NCBI GenBank assembly: GCA_017304945.1
Contig: JAFKLG010000070.1
Span: 28,831-92,830 of the forward strand
Source: Rhodospirillales bacterium
GTDB taxonomy: Bacteria > Pseudomonadota > Alphaproteobacteria > Acetobacterales > Acetobacteraceae
Reading direction: 5' to 3'
DNA: 64,000 nt
Part shown: positions 8,562 to 17,431 of the stretch, piece after piece
Numbering within the stretch: the stretch's first letter is position 1
Layout of the letters: the number at the start of each line of letters is the position of its first letter
Notes under the pieces: model-generated
Told to the model about the DNA's origin: nothing
The model's input: the letters and a program-made list of their open reading frames with translations, nothing else
Database searches by the model: none
Made by a program: the position numbers and the translations under genes

Positions 8562-9854
8562 ATGACCGCCCCGACCCACCCAAGATCCAAGATCGCCACC
8601 GTGTTCCGGGTCACCTCCGGCAACTTCCTGGAGATGTTCGACTTCTTCCTGTTCGGGTTCTACGCCACCCATATCTCCCGAGCGTTCTTCCCGAGTGGCA
8701 GCGAGTTCGCCTCGCTGATGCTGACCTTCATGACGTTCGGCGCCGGCTTTCTCATGCGACCGCTCGGCGCGCTCTTCCTCGGCGCCTATGTGGACCGGAT
8801 CGGGCGCCGGCAGGGACTGATCGTCACCCTGACCATCATGGCGACCGGCACGATCCTGATCGCCTTCGTGCCGGGCTACCACACGATCGGCCTCGCCGCG
8901 CCGCTGCTGGTGCTGATTGGGCGCCTGCTGCAGGGCTTCTCCGCCGGCGTGGAGCTGGGCGGAGTGTCCGTCTACCTCTCGGAAATGGCGCCGCCGGGCC
9001 AGAAGGGGTTCTACGTCGCCTGGCAGTCCGGCAGCCAGCAGGTGGCGATCATGGTCTCGGCGGTGATCGGCTTCACCTTGAGCGCGCTGCTGGTTCCGGC
9101 GGATCTCGCGGCCTGGGGCTGGCGGATCCCGTTCTTCATCGGCTGCCTGATCGTGCCGTTCCTGTTCCACATCCGCCGCTCGCTCGAGGAGACGGAGGAA
9201 TTCCAGCGCCGCACCCAGCGGCCGTCCCTGCCCGAGGTGGTGCAGTCGCTCGCGCAGAACTGGGGCATCGTGGTGCTGGGGATGATGCTGGTCGTGATGA
9301 CCACCGTCTCGTTCTACGCGATCACCGTCTACACGCCGACCTTCGGCAAGTCGGTGCTGAAACTGTCGGACGTGGACAGCCTGACCGTGACGTTCTGCGT
9401 GGGGCTGGCGAACTTCATCTGGCTTCCGCTCGCCGGAGCCTTGTCCGATCGGATCGGCCGCAAGCCGCTGCTGCTGGTGTTCTCGGGCCTCACGCTGCTG
9501 ACCGCCTATCCGGCGCTGGCCTGGCTGGTGTCCGCGCCGTCCTTCCTGAACATGCTGCTGGTGCTGCTGTGGCTGTCGTTCCTGTACGGCTGCTACAACG
9601 GGGCGATGGTGGTCGCGCTGACCGAGATCGTGCCGCCGGCCGTGCGCACCGCGGGGTTCTCACTGGCGTACTCGCTGGCGACGGCGCTGTTCGGCGGCTT
9701 CACGCCGCTGGTGTCCACCTGGCTCATCCAGGTCACCGGGAACCGCGCCGCACCCGGCATGTGGATGGCGTTCGCCGGCCTGTGCGGGCTGCTCGCGACG
9801 ATGATCGTGTATCGCGGCCCCACCGCGATGCGGATCCAGGCGGCGCAGTCGTAG
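8562..9854 (+). CDS. MFS metabolite:H+ symporter, citrate/tricarballylate type
   Basis: 430 residues from ATG 8562 with GAGGAG at 8551-8556. Twelve hydrophobic segments are visible. The N-terminal signature [22 protein letters not shown], the helix 2-3 motif [13 protein letters not shown], and [41 protein letters not shown] are those of the metabolite:H+ symporter (MHS) group that includes CitA and TcuC. It would import citrate or a related tricarboxylate across the inner membrane with protons. It is divergent from the 2-oxoacid:NADP+ oxidoreductase operon across 199 bases, so supply of TCA-cycle acids to that enzyme is a reasonable but unproven link. Confidence 0.85.
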   Translation: MTAPTHPRSKIATVFRVTSGNFLEMFDFFLFGFYATHISRAFFPSGSEFASLMLTFMTFGAGFLMRPLGALFLGAYVDRIGRRQGLIVTLTIMATGTILIAFVPGYHTIGLAAPLLVLIGRLLQGFSAGVELGGVSVYLSEMAPPGQKGFYVAWQSGSQQVAIMVSAVIGFTLSALLVPADLAAWGWRIPFFIGCLIVPFLFHIRRSLEETEEFQRRTQRPSLPEVVQSLAQNWGIVVLGMMLVVMTTVSFYAITVYTPTFGKSVLKLSDVDSLTVTFCVGLANFIWLPLAGALSDRIGRKPLLLVFSGLTLLTAYPALAWLVSAPSFLNMLLVLLWLSFLYGCYNGAMVVALTEIVPPAVRTAGFSLAYSLATALFGGFTPLVSTWLIQVTGNRAAPGMWMAFAGLCGLLATMIVYRGPTAMRIQAAQS

Positions 9855-9962
9855 CCGCGCCCTGCAGCCGGCGGCGCCGGCCTCGGGTTCTTGCGGTGTG
9901 CGGGCGCCACGTCGGCATGCGGCTTGCGTTAGGGTGACGCAACGGCGACCGTGCGAGGTCCG

Positions 9963-10934
9963 ATGAAGAACATCGCAGTGCTCACCAGCGGTGGCGACGC
10001 CCCCGGCATGAACGCCGCGATCCGCGCCGTCACGCGCAGTGCCCTCGACCAGGGCATGACCGTGCATGGCGTGCGGCAGGGCTGGCAGGGGCTCGTCGAC
10101 GGCCAGTTCCAACGGCTCAGCGCGCGGGACGTGGGCGGGATCATCCAGGTCGGCGGGACGTTCCTCGGCAGCGCGCGCTCCGCCGAGTTCCGCCAGGAGA
10201 GCGGGCGGTCCAAGGCGTTGCGTCATTTGTCGCAGGCGGGGATCGACGGGGTCGTGGTGATCGGCGGCAACGGATCGCAGAGCGGATCCTTCAAGCTCAG
10301 CGAGATGGGCGTGCACGTGGTGGGCGTGGCCTCCACCATCGACAACGACCTGGTCGGCACGGACATCACCATCGGCGCGGACACCGCCATCAACGTGACG
10401 CTGGAGGCGATCGACAGCCTGCGCACCACCGGCTCCTCCCACAACCGAGCCTTCCTGGTGGAGACGATGGGGCGCGACTGCGGCTACCTGGCGATGATGG
10501 CGGGGCTCGCCGGCGGCGCGGAGGTCATCTCCACCCCGGAATACGAGGTTCCCCCGCCGGAGATCGCGGCGCGGCTTCGGGCAGCGTTCGAGCGCGGCAA
10601 GACGCATGCGATCGTGGTGATCGCCGAGGGCGTGCAGGAGAACGCGGCCAAGATCATGGCCTATTTCGAGGCGGAGCGGGAGCACACCGGCTTCGACCTG
10701 CGCGCGACCACGCTGGGCCACGTGGTGCGCGGCGCGCCGCCACGCGCCTTCGACCGCATCCTGGCGACACGGCTCGGGGTGGGTGCGGTGAAGGCCTTGA
10801 GCGAGGGCACGACCGGCGTGCTGGTCGGCTATCAGAAGAACGAGGTCACCCGCACGCCGCTGTCGGAGGTGGTGGGCCGGACCAAGCCCGTGCATGTCGA
10901 ACTGGTGGAGCTGGCGCGCACGCTGGCGAAGTAG
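9963..10934 (+). CDS. pfkA: 6-phosphofructokinase with atypical active-site residues
   Basis: 323 residues from ATG 9963; length and alignment fit the compact bacterial PFK without gaps through residue 129 (E. coli numbering coincides). It would phosphorylate fructose 6-phosphate to the 1,6-bisphosphate. Conserved: TSGGDAPGMNAAIRA, Arg72 in GSAR, the catalytic TIDND with Asp127 and Asp129, GADTA, and ETMGRDCGYLA. Odd: the GGDGS loop reads GGNGS, replacing the Mg-binding Asp103 with Asn while keeping Gly104 as in ATP enzymes, and residue 124 is Ser, where ATP enzymes have Gly and PPi enzymes Lys. The phosphoryl donor is therefore uncertain. It is a single gene with a GC-rich tail. Confidence 0.85.
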   Translation: MKNIAVLTSGGDAPGMNAAIRAVTRSALDQGMTVHGVRQGWQGLVDGQFQRLSARDVGGIIQVGGTFLGSARSAEFRQESGRSKALRHLSQAGIDGVVVIGGNGSQSGSFKLSEMGVHVVGVASTIDNDLVGTDITIGADTAINVTLEAIDSLRTTGSSHNRAFLVETMGRDCGYLAMMAGLAGGAEVISTPEYEVPPPEIAARLRAAFERGKTHAIVVIAEGVQENAAKIMAYFEAEREHTGFDLRATTLGHVVRGAPPRAFDRILATRLGVGAVKALSEGTTGVLVGYQKNEVTRTPLSEVVGRTKPVHVELVELARTLAK

Positions 10935-10962
10935 GAGTCACGGTGGGCGTGGGCGTGAGCGG

Positions 10963-11014
10963 GGGCGCGGCGTGGCGCGATCGGCGCGGGCGCGGGCGCG
11001 GCGTGACGCGATCG
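10963..11014. repeat. 21-bp direct repeat, two copies in the gap after pfkA
   Basis: The 21-base unit at 10963-10983 recurs at 10994-11014 with one mismatch (GGCGTGGCGCG versus GGCGTGACGCG), 31 bases apart, inside a very GC-rich 176-bp gap between two convergent genes. No hairpin with a T-run is visible, so a terminator role is not supported. The repeat probably arose by slippage or local duplication. Confidence 0.5.
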
Positions 11015-11110
11015 CCGGGGACGCGCGCCACTCCGTCGCGACGTCCACCGTGCCGCTCCACCGCAGCCAGGACGCGCGTAATTCCCCGCCCACGCGAGCG
11101 ATGCGGCGGA

Positions 11111-11944
11111 CTACTCCGCCGCGGCGTGTGCCGTGCGGCCGGCCGGTCGCGGCTGCCGCGGGGCGTGCGTCGCATAGAGCATCAGGCCGGTGAAGGCGAT
11201 GCCGCCCACGATGTTGCCGACCAGGGTCGGGATCTCGTTCCAGATCAGGTAGTCCATGACCGAGAAGTGGCCGCCCATGATCAGCGCCGACGGGAACAGG
11301 AACATATTCACGATCGAATGCTCGAAGGTCATGAAGAAGAAGACCGTGATCGGCATCCACATCGCGATCACCTTGCCCGGCACCGTCGTCGAGATCATCG
11401 CGCCGATCACGCCCGTCGAGACCATCCAGTTGCACATGACCGCACGCACGAACAACGTCAGCATGCCGGAGGCGCCGTATTTGGCGTAACCCACGGTCCG
11501 TGCCTCACCGATCCCCGCAATCAGTTTCCCCACCGGGCTCGGTTCGGTCGCAAAGCCGAAGGTGAAGACGATGGCCATCATGACCGCGACCGTGAGCGCG
11601 CCCCCGAAGTTGCCCACGAAGACCAGGCCCCAGTTACGCAGCATGCCGCGGAGACTCGCGCCGGGACGGCGGTCGATCAGAGCGAGTGGCGTGAGCACGA
11701 CCACCCCGGTCAGCAGGTCATACCCGAGCAGGTAGAGCATGCAGAAGCCGACGGGGAACAGGAGGGCGCCGATCAGCGGCTGGCCCGTGGTCTGGGTGAC
11801 GGTCACGGCGAAGGCGGCGGCGAGCGCCAGGATCGCGCCCGCCATATAGGCGCGGATCAGCGTGTCGCGCGTGGTCATGCCGATCTTCGTGACGCCGGCA
11901 TCGATCGCTTTGGTGACGAATTCGGCAGGCGGCAGATAGGACAT
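11111..11944 (-). CDS. Formate/nitrite transporter family channel (FNT)
   Basis: 277 residues, the usual FNT length. Family features: N-terminal PAEFVTKAIDAGVTK, first helix with AYMAGAILALAAAFAVT, GALLFPVGFCMLYLLGYDLLTG, the NWGLVFVGNFGGAL helix and the C-terminal half with VRAVMCNWMVSTGVIGAM and FEHSIVNMFLFP. The pair of half-helices with the central His (FEHSIVNMF) is the pore gate of FocA/NirC. It would conduct formate, nitrite or another small monovalent anion through a pentamer in the inner membrane. No formate lyase or nitrite reductase lies beside it; fhs, a formate user, is about 48 kb away. The 132-base upstream region is unusually AT-rich for this window. Confidence 0.88.
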   Translation of the reverse strand: MSYLPPAEFVTKAIDAGVTKIGMTTRDTLIRAYMAGAILALAAAFAVTVTQTTGQPLIGALLFPVGFCMLYLLGYDLLTGVVVLTPLALIDRRPGASLRGMLRNWGLVFVGNFGGALTVAVMMAIVFTFGFATEPSPVGKLIAGIGEARTVGYAKYGASGMLTLFVRAVMCNWMVSTGVIGAMISTTVPGKVIAMWMPITVFFFMTFEHSIVNMFLFPSALIMGGHFSVMDYLIWNEIPTLVGNIVGGIAFTGLMLYATHAPRQPRPAGRTAHAAAE

Positions 11945-12009
11945 GGCGGGCTCCCTTCTTCAGAAGCCCGCGATGCATGTCCCGTGCCGCAAATCGCGCC
12001 CAAGATCAG

Positions 12010-12047
12010 ATCATAATGCCTGATTTATTGGCGATTGAGCATTCAAT
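12010..12047 (-). promoter_or_regulatory. AT-rich promoter region with dyad upstream of the FNT gene
   Basis: On the minus strand a TATGAT hexamer (12015-12010) lies about 65 bases before the FNT start and could be a -10 box. Further upstream the dyad ATTGA-N4-TCAAT (12034-12047) is a perfect inverted repeat with five-base arms. It resembles Fnr half-sites, but the spacing is two bases shorter than the Fnr consensus. No convincing -35 hexamer is visible. Confidence 0.35.
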
Positions 12048-12076
12048 TCATGGCCAAAGTTTAATCTTTCGGCAGA

Positions 12077-13696
12077 TCAGGGCCGCATCCCGAACCGGGA
12101 CGGCCCTGGTGTGCGCAGCGGCGCGGCCATGTTCGCGAAGTCGCAGAGCAGGCGGCGGGTGTCGCGCGGGTCGATCACCTCGTCCACCCAGAACGCCTCC
12201 GCGGTGCGGAAGGGCGAGCGCAGGCGGTTCAGCCGTTCCTCGATCTCCTCGAGCTTCGCTTGCGGGTCGTCGGCGGCGTCGATCTCGGCGCGGTAGGCGG
12301 CCTCGATCCCGCCTTCCAGCGGCAGCGAGCCCCAGCTCCCGGATGGCCAGGCATAGCGGACGCAGTAGTGCCCGACCGGCTGGTGCCCGAGGCCGCCGAC
12401 ACCGTAGGCGTTGCGGACGACGATGGAGCACCAAGGGACCGTGGTCTGGTTGATCGCCGAGAGCGCCCGCACGCCCCAGCGGATCACCGCGCTGCTCTCC
12501 GCCTTCAGCCCGACCTGGAAGCCGGGGCAGTCGACCAGGTGCACGATGGGCAAGTGGAACGTCTCCGCCATGTCGACGAAGCGGATGATCTTGTTGCACG
12601 CATCCGCGGTCCAGGCGCCGCCGTCGAACAGCGGGTCGCCGGCCATCAGGGCGACCGGCCAGCCGTCCAGGCGGGCGAGGCCGGTGATGATGGAGCGGCC
12701 GAACATCTGGCCCATCTCGAAGAAGCTGCCCTTGTCGACCACCATCTCGATGATGCGGCGCATGTGGTAGGGCTGCTTCTTGTTGCGCGGAACGATGCTG
12801 AGCAGCTTCTCCTCGCGCCGGCCGGTGTCGTCCCAGCCGCGCACCCGCGGCGGCAGGTCGTGGATCGAACTCGGCATGTAGGAGAGGAAGCGGCGCGCCG
12901 CCTCGAAGGCCTGTTCCTCGGTGTCGGTCGCGTGGTCCACCGCGCCGCAGGCGAGTTGCACCTGCCAGCCGCCGAGTTCCTGCTTGGTGCGCGGCTCGCC
13001 CAGCCGTTCGACCACCGGCGGGCCGGCGACGAACACGGCCGCGATGTCCTTGACCATGACGGAGTAGTGCGAGGCGACCAGCCGCGCCGCGCCCAGGCCG
13101 GCGACGGAGCCGAGACCGAGGCCGACCACCGGCACCTCGGCCATCTGCTGCGCGACGAGGTCGAAGGAGGTGGTTTCGGTGAGGCCGCCGGGGAGGTTGG
13201 CGCGACCGGTGGTCTCGATCGTCTTCACCGACCCGCCGCCGCCGGACCCCTCGATCAGGCGGATCAGCGGCATGCGAAAGCGGGTCGCGATCTCCTCCGA
13301 CATCTTCGGCTTGCCCTTGATCGAGGCATCGGCCGATCCGCCGCGCAGGGTGAAGTCGTCGCCCGCCACGACCACGGGGCGCCCATCCAGCAGCCCGCGG
13401 CCGAACACGCAGTTGGCCGGGGTGAAGCCGGTGATGTTGCCCTGGGCGTCGTAGGTCGCCTTACCGGTGATGCTGCCGATTTCCTGGAAGGTGCCGGAAT
13501 CGAGCAGCTTGTCGATGCGTTCGCGGACGGTCAGGCGCCCGCCGGCATGCTGCCGTGCCACCCGCTCCTTGCCGCCGAGTTCGCGGGCCAGCGCCTGGCG
13601 GTGACGAAGTTCGGCGAGTTCGGGCTCCCAGCTCTCGGCAGGCGAGGTCTTGGGCGTGCGCGCGGCGGCACGCAGCGGCGGCGTGTCATCGGTCAT
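12077..13696 (-). CDS. Acyl-CoA carboxylase carboxyltransferase (beta) subunit
   Basis: 539 residues, the length of propionyl-, methylcrotonyl- or geranyl-CoA carboxylase beta subunits. Visible motifs: QHAGGRLTVRERIDKLLDSGTF near residue 50, GRGLLDGRPVVVAGDDFTLRGGS, the GSGGGGSVKTIE oxyanion region, GSVAGLGAARLVASHYSVM, and in the second crotonase-fold half NKKQPYHMRRIIEMVVDKGSFFEMG and VDCPGFQVGLKAE. It transfers the carboxyl group from carboxybiotin to an acyl-CoA. No biotin carboxylase/carrier gene is adjacent, so its partner subunit must be encoded elsewhere and the substrate is unclear. It is followed after 132 bases by the FNT gene on the same strand. Confidence 0.85.
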   Translation of the reverse strand: MTDDTPPLRAAARTPKTSPAESWEPELAELRHRQALARELGGKERVARQHAGGRLTVRERIDKLLDSGTFQEIGSITGKATYDAQGNITGFTPANCVFGRGLLDGRPVVVAGDDFTLRGGSADASIKGKPKMSEEIATRFRMPLIRLIEGSGGGGSVKTIETTGRANLPGGLTETTSFDLVAQQMAEVPVVGLGLGSVAGLGAARLVASHYSVMVKDIAAVFVAGPPVVERLGEPRTKQELGGWQVQLACGAVDHATDTEEQAFEAARRFLSYMPSSIHDLPPRVRGWDDTGRREEKLLSIVPRNKKQPYHMRRIIEMVVDKGSFFEMGQMFGRSIITGLARLDGWPVALMAGDPLFDGGAWTADACNKIIRFVDMAETFHLPIVHLVDCPGFQVGLKAESSAVIRWGVRALSAINQTTVPWCSIVVRNAYGVGGLGHQPVGHYCVRYAWPSGSWGSLPLEGGIEAAYRAEIDAADDPQAKLEEIEERLNRLRSPFRTAEAFWVDEVIDPRDTRRLLCDFANMAAPLRTPGPSRFGMRP

Positions 13697-13900
13697 GAGC
13701 AGGCGTTTCCTTTCCTGCGGGAACGCTAGGAAGGAACGCGCTTGCGCGCAACGTCGTGGCGGTCGGCAGGTGGGGCGCGAGGGGGCCCGGCGCGAGGCGA
13801 CGGCTCCGGGGCGGGGCGCGGCGGGCGGCGCCGGCCCCGCTGGGGTGGCGCGCGTGTAAGGCGCGGTGCGAGCTGCGCGTGACGCCCGCCGCTGCGATCC

Positions 13901-14902
13901 TCAGGCCGCCGCCGCGGCGGCGAGCTCCGTCCAGCCGACGACCAGGGTCTGGTTCAGCAGCACGTAGGCGATCTCACCAAAGGTGATCGGACCGACGAAC
14001 CCCGACGTGCGCTTTCCCTCGAGCGACCCGTAGAGATAGTTCAGCACGCAGTTGCAAGCCATCATCTGTTCCGGCTGGAGCCCGGACCCGGCATGCGGGG
14101 CGAAGGCCTCGGCGTAATCGGCGAGCGGCCGGGCGAAGTGGTAGGCTTGGCCCGCGACCACCGGGGCGTAGAACGTCACCTCGCCCGTGTCCGGGTCCAC
14201 GGCGCGGATCGAGACGTTGATCCGCGCGCCGGCGTAGTCGGCCACGAGGGGCAGTTCCAGATGCTGTCCCGTCTCGGCGAGGTGGCGGCTGAGCAGGACG
14301 GGGCGTCCGTCGACACGGCATTGCGTGGCGGAGAACCCGGTCTCTTCGAAGGAGATGGCCGGACCGTGCCCACTCTCGAACGGGTTGATGATGTCGAGCA
14401 TCGGCTGGAGTGTCGCCGCGACCTCGACATGCAGCAGCGCCGCGGCGTCCGCGTGCGCCGTTCCCGTCGTGCCGTCGAACACGAGCGGCAGTCGCACGCC
14501 GATCTCGTTCACGGCGACCCCGGCGATCCATCCCATCACCGGCTGCGCGAACAGATCCGGAAAGGTTGCGGCCTCCAGCGCGTAGCGCTGGTGCGCCTGC
14601 CCGAAAGCGGGGATCAGGATGCAGGTCAGGCCATGCGCGAACCGCCCGCTCGCGAGGGTCGCGAGGTCTGCGGCGGGCAGAACGACCGTCCGGGCCTGCA
14701 GCGCGCTCTCGATCACGGTGCAGAACAGCGCATCGGAGCCGGTCAGGCCGCCCTGCTCGCTCATCAGGTACCCGGTGGTGCCGCCGATCCAGGTGCCGCG
14801 CGGCAAGGTGGCCAGCAGCTCCTCCTTCCCCGCGATCACCATCACGTCGCCGCGGGCAATGCGGGCGGCGGTCTCGTCTCGGCTCAGCAGGAGATTGCGC
14901 AT
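13901..14902 (-). CDS. Conserved protein of unknown function, 333 aa, FIST-like features
   Basis: I do not know its function. The start ATG 14902 is chosen because MRNLLLSRDETAARIARGDV begins the conserved part. Conserved-looking stretches are LPRGTWIGGTTGYLMSEQGG near residue 35 and, near the C-terminus, MACNCVLNYLYGSLEGK followed by GPITFGEIAYVLLNQT. The C-terminal Cys-x-Cys motif with a GEIAY element recalls the C-terminal half of FIST sensory domains. I recall an uncharacterised family (DUF6976) with the same GNWIGGT opening, but cannot confirm it. No signal peptide or membrane segment. It follows the 66-residue gene by 40 bases on the same strand, so the two are likely co-transcribed. 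Confidence 0.65.
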   Translation of the reverse strand: MRNLLLSRDETAARIARGDVMVIAGKEELLATLPRGTWIGGTTGYLMSEQGGLTGSDALFCTVIESALQARTVVLPAADLATLASGRFAHGLTCILIPAFGQAHQRYALEAATFPDLFAQPVMGWIAGVAVNEIGVRLPLVFDGTTGTAHADAAALLHVEVAATLQPMLDIINPFESGHGPAISFEETGFSATQCRVDGRPVLLSRHLAETGQHLELPLVADYAGARINVSIRAVDPDTGEVTFYAPVVAGQAYHFARPLADYAEAFAPHAGSGLQPEQMMACNCVLNYLYGSLEGKRTSGFVGPITFGEIAYVLLNQTLVVGWTELAAAAAA

Positions 14903-14942
14903 CAGTGATCCGTCCTGTTCAGGCAAGTGGCAGAGATCGCGC

Positions 14943-15143
14943 TCAAAGATCCCGTTGCGCGAAGGAATTCGAGGCGAAGAAGGCCCGCAATTCCTCGACG
15001 GCCGCGTCCAGCCGCCCAGGATTCCGCTGCACGTCCTGGCGCAGACGCCCGAGCAGGACCTTCGAGGCGAGGACGGTGAACTTGGGTTCCTGTTGGGAGG
15101 TGAGCCAGTTCCGCCAGCGCGGGTCGGTTGGTGGGGGAAGCAC
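14943..15143 (-). CDS. Small protein, 66 aa, upstream partner of the FIST-like protein
   Basis: Unknown family. The frame starts with GTG at 15143 and has a good ribosome-binding site (AGGGAGAG about seven bases upstream), which decides the start. The product begins with a Pro-rich stretch and Trp residues (DPRWRNWLTSQQEPKF), followed by an amphipathic helix-forming region rich in Arg, Leu and Ala (LLGRLRQDV, LDAAVEELRAFF). It looks like a small soluble helical protein. Its only context is the 333-residue protein 40 bases downstream, with which it probably works. Confidence 0.55.
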   Translation of the reverse strand: MLPPPTDPRWRNWLTSQQEPKFTVLASKVLLGRLRQDVQRNPGRLDAAVEELRAFFASNSFAQRDL

Positions 15144-15254
15144 GCCGCTCTCCCTGTCAATTGCATCGGCGACGATAGGGCGGGAAGCTTAACTGGCGAT
15201 GAACGTCCGAACCGCGCGGCGTGCCGGGACGGGCGGGGAAACAGGAGCTCATCC

Positions 15255-16019
15255 ATGTCCGAGGAACTGCTCTACGACGTGCGGGACGGCATCGGCCACG
15301 TCGTGCTGAACCGCCCGCAGTCCCGCAACGCGTTGACCTTCGCGATGTATGAGCGGCTGGCCGCGATCGCCGCCGATCCCGGCGAGGCGCGTGCCCTGGT
15401 GCTGACGGGCGCCGGCGAGAAGGCGTTCGCCGCGGGGACCGATATCAGCCAGTTCCGCGCGTTCGCGGGGGCCGAGGATGCGATCGCCTACGAGGCGAAG
15501 CTCGATCGGGTGATCGGCACGCTGGAGCGCTGCCGCGTCCCCACGATCGCGGCCATCGCCGGCGCCTGCACCGGCGGTGGCGCCGGGATCGCCGCCGCCT
15601 GCGATCTGCGGATTGCCGCCGCCAATGCGCGCTTCGGCTTTCCGATCGCGCGGACCCTCGGCAACTGCCTGTCCATGGCCAACATCGCGCGTCTCTCGGC
15701 GCTGATCGGCCCTGCGCGGGTGACCGAGATGATCTTCACCGCGCGCCTGCTCGACGCGGAGGAGGCGCGCGCCGCCGGCCTGGTCAGCGAGGTGCTGCCG
15801 GATCCCGCGGCGCTGGCCCAGCGCGCCGAGGAGCTCGCGCGCCTCGTCGCCGGCAACGCCCCGCTCACGCTTCGGGCGACCAAGGAGGCGCTGCGGCGGT
15901 TGCGCGACTCGCTGCCGCCGGACGAGGACCTGATCCGGCTCTGCTACACGAGCGCGGATTTCCGGGAGGGGATGGACGCGTTCCTGACCAAGCGCGCGCC
16001 GGTCTGGAAAGGCGCCTGA
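15255..16019 (+). CDS. Enoyl-CoA hydratase/isomerase-family protein lacking both catalytic Glu
   Basis: 254 residues from ATG 15255 with AGGAG at 15243-15247. It has the crotonase fold: LNRPQSRNALT, the oxyanion-hole segment GAGEKAFAAGTDISQF, and ACTGGGAGIAAACDLRIAA. In hydratases a Glu follows the GGG turn (GGGxE) and a second Glu lies in FGxPE; here these positions read GGGAG and FGFPI, so neither acid is present. The protein may therefore be an isomerase, a thioesterase or decarboxylase-type crotonase rather than a hydratase. It is divergent from the 66-residue gene and convergent with the SAF-domain oxidoreductase. Confidence 0.8.
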   Translation: MSEELLYDVRDGIGHVVLNRPQSRNALTFAMYERLAAIAADPGEARALVLTGAGEKAFAAGTDISQFRAFAGAEDAIAYEAKLDRVIGTLERCRVPTIAAIAGACTGGGAGIAAACDLRIAAANARFGFPIARTLGNCLSMANIARLSALIGPARVTEMIFTARLLDAEEARAAGLVSEVLPDPAALAQRAEELARLVAGNAPLTLRATKEALRRLRDSLPPDEDLIRLCYTSADFREGMDAFLTKRAPVWKGA

Positions 16020-16126
16020 CCCGCACCAAGCCAGCGCGGATCGGGTCGCGCGAACCGGCGGTGCGCCCAGGGGGTGCGCCCAGGGGGTGCGCCCCGGGGG
16101 GTGAGATGGCGTCGGGCCGGCGAGCC

Positions 16127-17431
16127 TCAGGCCGGGAACGCCGCTTCCATTGCACGACGGATGCGCACCGCGTCGTCCGTCGCATCGATGCGCACGTCCG
16201 CCCATGTGACCGGCTGGCCGGCCTTCACGTCGCGCACCAGCGGCACCCGGTTGGCGAGGCCGATCGGCAGGCCGCCGAGGCGCAGGCTGTCGGCGGCGGG
16301 GAACAGCTTGCCCCAGACGCAGGCGCCTCCCTCGCCATCCAGCACCTCGCCGGCGCGCAGGTCGCGCTTCGCCGTCGACACGACGTCGCCGCGGAACCCG
16401 GTGGGCGCGCCAGTCGGCTCCCGCCGCAGCGCGGCCGACAGCACGGAGACGTTCAGCTCCAGCCCGATCAGGTGGAATGGCCGGTAAAGCGCGGAGATCC
16501 GGCCGGACGGGTCGGTGACCACCCCGTATTCCTGGAAGCAGCGCACCGCGTAGTCGTTCGGCGCCTCGAAGGCGACGAACACGCCCCAGCGCAGGTCGTT
16601 CTGCACCGGCGAGCCGTCGCGGTGCACGGAGGAGATCACCTCCACCTGTCCCGCGTGGTGCAACGCGCCGGCATTGCCGAACCGGAGCACATCCGCGAGT
16701 TCGTGCGTGCCGCAGGGCGGGAAGGCGAGCCCGTCCGGCGGCGGCGTCAGGCCGGTGGCGTTCGCCACCGCCGCCATCTCGATCCCGGACTTCGTGCCGT
16801 CGAGGAAGGAGTTGAACATCTGCGGGTTCATCCCGCCGATCCGCGCCTGCTCCGCGGTCAGGCCGTAATAGCCCCAGACCGTCTCGGGCGTGGAGGCGTG
16901 GTATTCGGGCATGTATTTCGTGCCCTTGCCGGCCGCGATCACGCGGAAGCCGCAAGCGCGTGCCCAGTCGACCATCTCGCAGATCAGCGCCGGCTGATCG
17001 CCATAGGCGAGCGAATAGACCACGCCGGCTGCCTCCGCCTCCCGCGCGAGCAGCGGGCCGGCGAGCACGTCGGCCTCGACGTTCACCATGACGATGTGCT
17101 TGCCCGCGGCGATTGCCTGGCGCGCATGCGACAGGCCGGCCGGCGCATGGCCGGTCGCCTCCACCACCACCTCGATCTCCGGCGCGGCGAACAGGTCGGC
17201 GGCATCGTCGGTGAAGCGGGTCGCCTCGATCCGCGCCGCATCCCAGCCCACGCCGCGGCAGGCCGTTCGGGCGCGGTCGGGCGAGAGATCGGCGATCATC
17301 GCCACCTGCAGCCCGGGCGTGGTGGGCACCTGCGAGAGGAACATGGAGCCGAACTTGCCGGCCCCGATCAGGCCGACGCGCACCGGGCGTCCGGCTTCGA
17401 GGCGCTGCTGCAGCAGGCGGTACAGGTTCAT
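16127..17431 (-). CDS. NAD(P)-dependent oxidoreductase with C-terminal SAF domain
   Basis: 434 residues from ATG 17431, preceded by AAGGGAG. N-terminal Rossmann fold VGLIGAGKFGSMFLSQ at about 20-35, followed by a homoserine-dehydrogenase/Gfo-type NAD-binding region (EIEVVVEATGHAPAG, GKHIVMVNVEADVLAG), a catalytic-type middle region (GKGTKYMPEYHASTPETVWGYY is where the ketone substrate is expected) and a C-terminal SAF domain (AKRDLRAGEVLDGEGG...). Proteins of this architecture occur in carbohydrate and sugar-acid catabolic clusters and are often mis-named FlgA after the SAF domain. The exact substrate is unknown. It is convergent with the crotonase and divergent from the cyclase operon. Confidence 0.7.
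   Translation of the reverse strand: MNLYRLLQQRLEAGRPVRVGLIGAGKFGSMFLSQVPTTPGLQVAMIADLSPDRARTACRGVGWDAARIEATRFTDDAADLFAAPEIEVVVEATGHAPAGLSHARQAIAAGKHIVMVNVEADVLAGPLLAREAEAAGVVYSLAYGDQPALICEMVDWARACGFRVIAAGKGTKYMPEYHASTPETVWGYYGLTAEQARIGGMNPQMFNSFLDGTKSGIEMAAVANATGLTPPPDGLAFPPCGTHELADVLRFGNAGALHHAGQVEVISSVHRDGSPVQNDLRWGVFVAFEAPNDYAVRCFQEYGVVTDPSGRISALYRPFHLIGLELNVSVLSAALRREPTGAPTGFRGDVVSTAKRDLRAGEVLDGEGGACVWGKLFPAADSLRLGGLPIGLANRVPLVRDVKAGQPVTWADVRIDATDDAVRIRRAMEAAFPA

Noticed and set aside
12034..12047. Fnr site controlling the FNT channel
   Set aside because: The TTGA and TCAA half-sites are four bases apart, two fewer than in the Fnr consensus, so only a generic dyad is reported.
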